A stretch of DNA of 64,000 nt, from contig CAOJNB010000002.1 of the NCBI GenBank assembly GCA_948439405.1, positions 62,001 to 126,000 of the forward strand, in the 5' to 3' direction. This stretch comes from an uncultured Coriobacteriaceae bacterium. GTDB lineage: Bacteria; Actinomycetota; Coriobacteriia; Coriobacteriales; Atopobiaceae. Positions 58,944 to 64,000 of this stretch are shown here, one piece after another. The notes below the pieces were generated by a model. It saw only the letters and a program-made list of their open reading frames with translations. It had not been told where the DNA came from and did no database searches. The first letter of the stretch is position 1. Every line of letters starts with the position of its first letter. Made by a program: the position numbers and the translations under genes.

Positions 58944-59099
58944 AACCACTACATCTTGTGTGTCATGTGATATTCCCGTGGGGAGGCGCCGAGAGGCGCG
59001 CTCGCGGGCCCCGTCGCCCCTCCCCGGGGTGGATAATGGTTTGTCTCTAATTGTCCTAGGCGCGTCCGCGCGCCGGATCGCGACGTTAAGGAGCGAAGC
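58944..59099 (+). promoter_or_regulatory. Upstream region of serC with hairpins and candidate promoter
   Basis: A GGGGAGGCG/CGCCCCTCCCC inverted repeat lies at about 58980-59028. It is followed by GGATAATGG (possible -10), the AT-rich TTGTCTCTAATTG and AAGGAGC before the serC ATG. The region is AT-richer than its surroundings and is the likely serC-serA promoter. Confidence 0.4.
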
Positions 59100-60185
59100 A
59101 TGGCAAGGGTCTACAACTTCAGTGCCGGACCGGCCGTCCTCCCCGAGGAGGTCCTCAGGACCGCGGCCGACGAGATGCTCGACTATCACGGCAGCGGCAT
59201 GTCCGTCATGGAGATGAGCCATCGCTCCCAGTGGTTCCAGGACATCATCGACGAGGCCGAGGCCGACATCCGCGACCTCATGGCGATCCCGGACAACTAC
59301 AAGGTCCTCTTCCTGCAGGGCGGCGCCTCCCAGCAGTTCAGCGCCGTGCCCCTCAACCTGTGCGCCAACGGCAGCGGCAAGGCCGACTACATCCTGACCG
59401 GCCAGTGGGCCAAGAAGGCCTACCAGGAGGCCGCGCGCCTCGTCGACGCCGAGGCGATCGCCAGCTCCGCCGACGAGACCTTCTCCTACATCCCCGACTG
59501 CTCCGACCTGCCGGTGCGCGAGGACGCGGACTACGTCTACATCTGCGAGAACAACACCATCTACGGCACCGCGTACCACCAGCTGCCCGACACCAAGGGC
59601 AAGGTGCTCGTCAGCGACGTATCCTCGATGTTCCTCTCCCAGCCGCACGACGTCTCCAAGTACGGCGTCATCTACGGCGGCGTGCAGAAGAACGTCGGCC
59701 CCGCCGGCCTGGTGATCGACGTCATCCGCGAGGACCTCATCCCGACCGAGGAGCTCGAGGGCGTCCCCACCATGCTGCAGTGGAAGACGCAGGCCGACGC
59801 CGGCTCGCTCTACAACACCCCGAACTGCTGGGCCATCTACGTGTGCGGCCTCGTGTTCAAGTGGATCAAGTCCCAGGGCGGCCTCGAGGCCATGCGCGAG
59901 CGCAACGTCGCCAAGGCCCAGGTCCTCTACGACTTCCTCGACGAGTCCGAGCTGTTCAAGGGCACCGTCCGCCGCGAGGACCGCTCGCTGATGAACGTCC
60001 CGTTCGTCACCGGCGACAAGGACCTCGACGCCGAGTTCGTCAAGGCCGCGACCGAGGCGGGCTTCGTGAACCTGAAGGGCCACCGCACCGTCGGCGGCAT
60101 GCGCGCCTCCATCTACAACGCCATGCCGATCGAGGGCGTCGAGAAGCTCGTCGCGTTCATGAGGGACTTCGAGGCCAAGCACTAG
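59100..60185 (+). CDS. serC: Phosphoserine aminotransferase
   Basis: The 361-residue PLP enzyme converts 3-phosphohydroxypyruvate and glutamate to phosphoserine and 2-oxoglutarate. The class V signatures are present from the start (VYNFSAGPAVLPEEVL), through LFLQGGASQQFS and to the PLP lysine in YGGVQKNVGPAGLVI. HRTVGGMRASIYNAM at the end binds substrate. AAGGAGC precedes the ATG. Its partner serA follows at 66 nt. All catalytic elements look intact. Confidence 0.95.
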   Translation: MARVYNFSAGPAVLPEEVLRTAADEMLDYHGSGMSVMEMSHRSQWFQDIIDEAEADIRDLMAIPDNYKVLFLQGGASQQFSAVPLNLCANGSGKADYILTGQWAKKAYQEAARLVDAEAIASSADETFSYIPDCSDLPVREDADYVYICENNTIYGTAYHQLPDTKGKVLVSDVSSMFLSQPHDVSKYGVIYGGVQKNVGPAGLVIDVIREDLIPTEELEGVPTMLQWKTQADAGSLYNTPNCWAIYVCGLVFKWIKSQGGLEAMRERNVAKAQVLYDFLDESELFKGTVRREDRSLMNVPFVTGDKDLDAEFVKAATEAGFVNLKGHRTVGGMRASIYNAMPIEGVEKLVAFMRDFEAKH

Positions 60186-60251
60186 CGCCGAGCGCGCCCG
60201 GACCAGCCACCCCGCGCCGGGACGCCGGCGCCTTCAGACGGGAGACACGCC

Positions 60252-61424
60252 ATGTACCAGGTGTACTGCATGAACAACATCGCCAAGGTCGGCACCGACG
60301 CCCTCGGCCCCTGCTTCGAGCTCTGCGACGACGAGCGCGCCGCGGAGGCCTTCATCGTCCGCTCCGCGAACCTCCACGAGACCGAGTTCTCCAAGAACCT
60401 GCTCGCCATCGCGCGCGCCGGCGCCGGCGTGAACAACATCCCCCTGGACGCCTGCGCCGACAAGGGCATCGTCGTGTTCAACTCGCCGGGCGCCAACGCC
60501 AACGCCGTCAAGGAGCTCGTGCTGTGCGGCATGCTGCTCGCCTGCCGCGACATCATCGGCGGCGTCGAGTGGGTCCGCGAGAACTCCGACGACCCCGAGG
60601 TCGGCAAGAAGGCTGAGAAGGTCAAGAAGAACTTCGCCGGCACCGAGATCAGCGGCAAGACCATGGGCGTTATCGGCCTGGGCGCGATCGGCACCCAGGT
60701 GGCCAACGCCGCGCGCAGGCTCGGCATGCACGTCTACGGCTACGACCCGTACCTCTCCGTGCAGGCCGCGCTCGCCCTCGACCGCCACACTCACACGGCA
60801 AAGACCCTCGACGAGATCTTCGAGGTCGCCGACTTCATCACCATCCACGTGCCCGCCAACGACTCGACCAAGGGCATGATCGACGCCGACGCCATCGCCA
60901 AGATGAAGGACGGCGTCGTGGTGCTCAACTACGCCCGCGACCTGCTCGTCGACGAGCGCGCCATGGCCGAGGCCGTGCAGTCCGGCCACGTGGCCCGCTA
61001 CATGACCGACTTCGCCAACTCCGTCTCCACCCAGATGGCCAACGCGATCGTCACCCCGCACCTGGCCGCCTCCACCAAGGAGGCCGAGGACAACTGCGCC
61101 ATCATGGCCGCCGGCGAGCTGCGCGACTACCTGCTCAACGGCAACATCACCAACTCGGTGAACTTCCCGGCGACCGACATGGGCCCGATCTCCACCCCGA
61201 TGCGCCTGGGCATCTTCCACAAGAACGTGCCCAACATGATCGGCCAGATCACCTCCGCGGTCTCCGGCGCCGGCGCCAACATCGAGAACATGACGGACAA
61301 GAGCCGCGGCGACAACGCCTACATGCTCGCCGAGCTCGACCGCGTCCTCGACGCCGACGCCCTCAGGGCGCTCAGCGAGATCGAGGGCATCTTCCGCGTG
61401 CGCGCCATCGTCCCGCAGGAGTAG
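60252..61424 (+). CDS. serA: D-3-phosphoglycerate dehydrogenase
   Basis: The 390-residue enzyme makes 3-phosphohydroxypyruvate, the first step of serine synthesis, and is adjacent to serC. The NAD loop is GLGAIGTQVANAARRLGMHVYGYDP, the catalytic Arg is in LNYARDLLVDE, and the catalytic His in VTPHLAAST. A C-terminal ACT domain (NMIGQITSAVSGAGANIENM ... EGIFRVRAIVP) suggests feedback control by serine. This is the short form without the extra ASB domain. A 66-nt gap after serC and the terminator after it define the operon. Confidence 0.95.
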   Translation: MYQVYCMNNIAKVGTDALGPCFELCDDERAAEAFIVRSANLHETEFSKNLLAIARAGAGVNNIPLDACADKGIVVFNSPGANANAVKELVLCGMLLACRDIIGGVEWVRENSDDPEVGKKAEKVKKNFAGTEISGKTMGVIGLGAIGTQVANAARRLGMHVYGYDPYLSVQAALALDRHTHTAKTLDEIFEVADFITIHVPANDSTKGMIDADAIAKMKDGVVVLNYARDLLVDERAMAEAVQSGHVARYMTDFANSVSTQMANAIVTPHLAASTKEAEDNCAIMAAGELRDYLLNGNITNSVNFPATDMGPISTPMRLGIFHKNVPNMIGQITSAVSGAGANIENMTDKSRGDNAYMLAELDRVLDADALRALSEIEGIFRVRAIVPQE

Positions 61425-61461
61425 CGAACCCGCTCCCGGCGCCCCCGTGGCGTCCCAGAGC

Positions 61462-61642
61462 GAATGTTGTTGCGCCTTCGAGGGGGCCTGCGGGCCCCCT
61501 CTTTCATGTGCGCGCCCCGACCTGCGGGTTCACGCCGACGTCAGCCGACGACCGAGCGCGCCGGGCGCGCGACGGGGCCACAGGCGCAACAACATCCTCC
61601 GAAAGTCGCCATCATCGGCAGGAGAGGCCGATGTTGCTGCAC
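61462..61642 (+). repeat. Repeat element E, diverged homologue of family B
   Basis: A solitary arm GAATGTTGTTGCGCC (61462-61476) is followed by a GC hairpin, a spacer of about 105 nt and a palindrome CGCAACAACATC / GATGTTGCTGC (about 61585-61640). This is the same plan as B2, which follows it. The spacers of E and B2 align, with shared GGGGGCCTGCGG, GCGCGCC and ACCTG blocks. Confidence 0.7.
61480..61504 (+). terminator. Intrinsic terminator of serC-serA
   Basis: AGGGGGCC-TGCG-GGCCCCCT hairpin followed by CTTT, 56 nt after the serA stop. It lies inside repeat element E, and a related hairpin is in the next element. Confidence 0.8.
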
Positions 61643-61691
61643 GAGGCGTGCGCCCGACGCGGGGTATGAGAGGGCGGTGGCGCTCCGGGGC

Positions 61692-61870
61692 GAGTGTTGC
61701 AGCCCGTCGGAGGGGGCCTGCGGAGGCCCTCCCCAAGGGCGCGCCTCCTACCTGGGGCGTTCGATTCGCGTCAGGGCGCAGCGGCGCGTCCGGACCCCTC
61801 TCGGGGCCCGAAGCACCTGCAACACTCCACCGGATGTGCCACCAGTGCAACGAAAAGGGAGCGTTGCAGG
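61692..61870 (-). repeat. Palindromic repeat element, family B copy 2
   Basis: A solitary arm GAGTGTTGCAG (61692-61702), GC hairpin, about 113 nt of spacer, then a 55-bp palindrome (61816-61870) whose loop contains GTGCCACCAGTGCA, the complement of the B1 loop core. It is inverted relative to B1 at the left end of the window. The gap 61425-61937 between serA and the CoA-activase-type gene has no apparent coding sequence besides these elements. Confidence 0.75.
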
Positions 61871-61937
61871 TTGCAGGCTGCAGGTCGTGCGTCATGGGCT
61901 CCCCGGAGGGGCGGTGGCCCCTCCGGGGACGGACGTC

Positions 61938-64000
61938 CTACTCCCCGTCGGGCGCGACGCCGCGCTCGGCCTTGATGCGCTCAATCTCGGCCAGCTGCTC
62001 GTCGGTGAGCCCGAAGCCCACGCCGTCCGTGGCGGAGCCCTCCGCGGGCTCGCCGATGTCGAAGTCGCTGCCGAAGTCGTTGTCGGCCTCGCGGCGGGCC
62101 CAGTAGCTCTCCTCCACGTAGGGGGCGACGACCTTGTCCACGGGGTCCTCGGGGTTCTCGAGCACGAAGCGGTCGGTGCGCATCGTGCGGAAGTTCTCCT
62201 TCGCCACGCTGATCATCAGCTTGATGCGGTTGAGCTGGTTGACCTCCGAGGCGCCGGGGTCGTAGTCCACGGCGACGATGTTGGACTCGGGGTGCAGCTG
62301 GCGCAGGCGCTTGATGACGGACTTGCCCACGACGTGGTTGGGCAGGCAGGCGAAGGGCTGGGCGCACACGATGTTGGGCGTGCCCGTCTCGATGAGGTCC
62401 ACCATCTCGGCGGTGAGCAGCCATCCCTCGCCCATCGTGTTGCACAGCGAGAGCACCTCGCGGGCGGCCTTGGCGAGGCTGCGCACGTCCGGGTAGGGCT
62501 CGAAGCGGCGCGAGCGCTCGAGCATGCGGTTCAGCGGCTTGCGCAGCCCCTGGATCGCCTTGATGGCGGCGGTGTTGACGAGACGCGCCTTGAGGTCGCT
62601 GCCCAGCTCGCGCTTCTGGAAGCTCGGGCCCGAGAGGCTGTAGAGGAAGAAGTCCACGAGGCCGGGGACGTTGGCCTCGCAGCCCTCGGACTCGATGACC
62701 CGCACGAGCTCGTTGTTGGCCGTGGGGTGGAACTTGACGAGGATCTCGCCGACCACGCCCACGCGCGGCTTGGAGCGGTCGTCGACGAGCTCGATCGCGT
62801 CGAAGGCCTCGATCGTGTCGCGGCACAGCGACTCGAAGCCCGCCTTCGTCATCGTCGGGACCTCGGCGCGGGCGCGCTCCATGAAGCGCTCGTAGAGCGC
62901 CTCGACGGAGCCCGGCTCGGCCTCGTAGGGCCGGCAGCGGTAGAGCAGCTGCATGATCAGGTCGCCGAAGATCAAGGCGTACAGGGCGCGCATCACGAGG
63001 CCCGGGTCGGCGAGCGAGAAGCCGGGGTTCTTCTCGTCGAGGCCCGCGGCCATGCTCACCGAGATCACGGGGACGTCGGGGTGGCCGGCGTCGCGCAGCG
63101 CCTTGCGGATCAGCGCGATGTAGTTGGTGGCGCGGCAGCCGCCGCCCGTTTGGGAGATGAGCACCGCCGTCTTCGACAGGTCGTACTCGCCGCTCTCGAC
63201 GGCCTCCATGATCTGGCCAGTCACGAGGATCGAGGGGTAGCAGATGTCGTTGTTCACGTACTTGAGGCCGGCCTCCACGGCGCCCTGGTCCACCGAGGGC
63301 AGCAGCACGAGGTTGTACCCGTAGCCGACGAACAGCTCCTTGACCAGGTCGAAGTGGATCGGCGACATCTGCGGGCACAGCAGGGTGTAGTTCTGCTTGG
63401 CCATCTCCTTGGTGTAGCGGACCTTCTTGAAGCTCGCCGGCTCCGCCTCGCGGTAGACGGGCACGTGGGTGCTGATGTCGGTGTCGCGCGGGCGCTCGAG
63501 CGAGCCGTCGGCCGTCTTGATGCCGTGCGGGTAGGCCTCGAAGGCGGTGCCGCGGCGCACCTGCTCCTCGAGGAGCTGGCGCTGCTCGGAGAGGGCGGCC
63601 ATCAGCGAGCGCACGCGGATGCGGGCGGCACCCAGGTTGGAGACCTCGTCGATCTTGAGCACGGTGTAGATCTTGCCGGAGCGCTCGAGGATCTCCTGGA
63701 CCTGGTCGCAGGTGAGGGCGTCGAGGCCGCAGCCGAAGCTGTTGAGCTGGATGAGGTCGAGGTCGTTGCGCGTGGCCACGAAGCGCGCCGCGCGGTAGAG
63801 GCGCGAGTGGTACATCCACTGGTCGACGACGCGGATCGGGCGCTCGGGCTCGATCTTGTGGGCCACGGAGTCCTCGGTGAGCACGGCGAAGCCGAAGGAG
63901 TTCACCAGGTCGGGGATGGCGTGGTTGATCTCGGGGTCGTTGTGGTACGGGCGCCCGGAGATCACGATGCCGTGGACGTCGTGCTCCTCCATCCAGGCCA
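61938..64000 (-). CDS. 2-hydroxyacyl-CoA dehydratase activase/dehydratase-type large protein, C-terminal part
   Basis: The frame is open at the right edge, and the 687 or so residues seen are only the C-terminal part of a protein of this family that usually exceeds 1,300 residues (BadF/BcrA-type activase domain plus DUF2229 and HgdB-like region). Visible features are [40 protein letters not shown] with the conserved Cys residues, [20 protein letters not shown], and [21 protein letters not shown]. The activity of this large group is unproven; it is thought to handle ATP-driven, iron-sulfur electron transfer. The ATG at 63992 is internal. It is convergent to serC-serA. Confidence 0.85.
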   Translation of the reverse strand, partial: AWMEEHDVHGIVISGRPYHNDPEINHAIPDLVNSFGFAVLTEDSVAHKIEPERPIRVVDQWMYHSRLYRAARFVATRNDLDLIQLNSFGCGLDALTCDQVQEILERSGKIYTVLKIDEVSNLGAARIRVRSLMAALSEQRQLLEEQVRRGTAFEAYPHGIKTADGSLERPRDTDISTHVPVYREAEPASFKKVRYTKEMAKQNYTLLCPQMSPIHFDLVKELFVGYGYNLVLLPSVDQGAVEAGLKYVNNDICYPSILVTGQIMEAVESGEYDLSKTAVLISQTGGGCRATNYIALIRKALRDAGHPDVPVISVSMAAGLDEKNPGFSLADPGLVMRALYALIFGDLIMQLLYRCRPYEAEPGSVEALYERFMERARAEVPTMTKAGFESLCRDTIEAFDAIELVDDRSKPRVGVVGEILVKFHPTANNELVRVIESEGCEANVPGLVDFFLYSLSGPSFQKRELGSDLKARLVNTAAIKAIQGLRKPLNRMLERSRRFEPYPDVRSLAKAAREVLSLCNTMGEGWLLTAEMVDLIETGTPNIVCAQPFACLPNHVVGKSVIKRLRQLHPESNIVAVDYDPGASEVNQLNRIKLMISVAKENFRTMRTDRFVLENPEDPVDKVVAPYVEESYWARREADNDFGSDFDIGEPAEGSATDGVGFGLTDEQLAEIERIKAERGVAPDGE

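Overview
The window is 64 kb of very GC-rich chromosomal DNA. The gene content points to an anaerobic, host-associated actinobacterium of the class Coriobacteriia (Olsenella/Atopobium/Collinsella type). Supporting features are a desulfoferrodoxin, sortase-anchored adhesins built of Cna-B/SpaA domains, AGCS and amino-acid ABC uptake, an array of Cof-type HAD phosphatases, BceRSAB-like and VanRS-like modules, and a 2-hydroxyacyl-CoA dehydratase/activase-type protein cut by the right edge. The assignment to class is an inference; genus is not claimed. No phage, insertion sequence, CRISPR array or rRNA was seen. One tRNA (initiator Met) is present.

Layout. 0-4 kb: the end of an AraC-type regulator, a Pit phosphate transporter with its DUF47 (PhoU-like) partner behind an array of TTACA repeats resembling a Pho box, and gpsA. 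4-9 kb: a minus-strand operon with a Tat lipoprotein solute-binding protein, a DUF3830 cyclophilin-like protein, an unknown protein, an ABC permease, an ABC ATPase and a Na+/alanine-type symporter. 9-15 kb: small genes, a LigB-AMMECR1 fusion coupled to its radical SAM partner, an MBL hydrolase, and an AbiEi/DUF559-like gene bracketed by two copies of one palindrome family, then desulfoferrodoxin. 15-28 kb: tRNA-fMet, an XRE/zinc-ribbon/TipAS regulator, an LPQTG surface protein, CorA, small membrane and metal proteins, an XRE-TPR regulator, a VanZ-RDD protein and a flavodoxin. 28-36 kb: palindromic repeats, a BceRSAB-like module, a membrane-anchored C39-type protease divergent from a VanRS-like pair. 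37-47.7 kb: a giant LPKTG adhesin of at least 20 Cna-B/SpaA domains, split into two reading frames by an apparent one-base frameshift, with a nine-base G tract in its ribosome-binding region. 47.9-54.6 kb: eight tandem, mostly 4-nt-overlapping Cof-type HAD phosphatase genes, divergent from a lone PTS EIIA across a GntR-type palindrome. 55-64 kb: pepT, a large palindrome, an ATP-grasp/esterase pair, serC-serA, tandem repeat elements, and the partial CoA-activase-type gene.

The most unusual feature is the set of long imperfect palindromes in otherwise empty intergenic DNA. At least four sequence families (A, B/E, C, D) occur. Family A brackets a gene for a winged-helix/nuclease-like protein and recurs 22 kb away, which is the arrangement expected of REP-like elements and their associated gene. 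Two homologous elements of about 180 bp lie in tandem after serA with diverged arms, and one is nearly repeated, inverted, at the left end of the window. Together with the phase-variation-like homopolymer tracts near surface-protein genes and the HAD array, these are the parts most worth following up.
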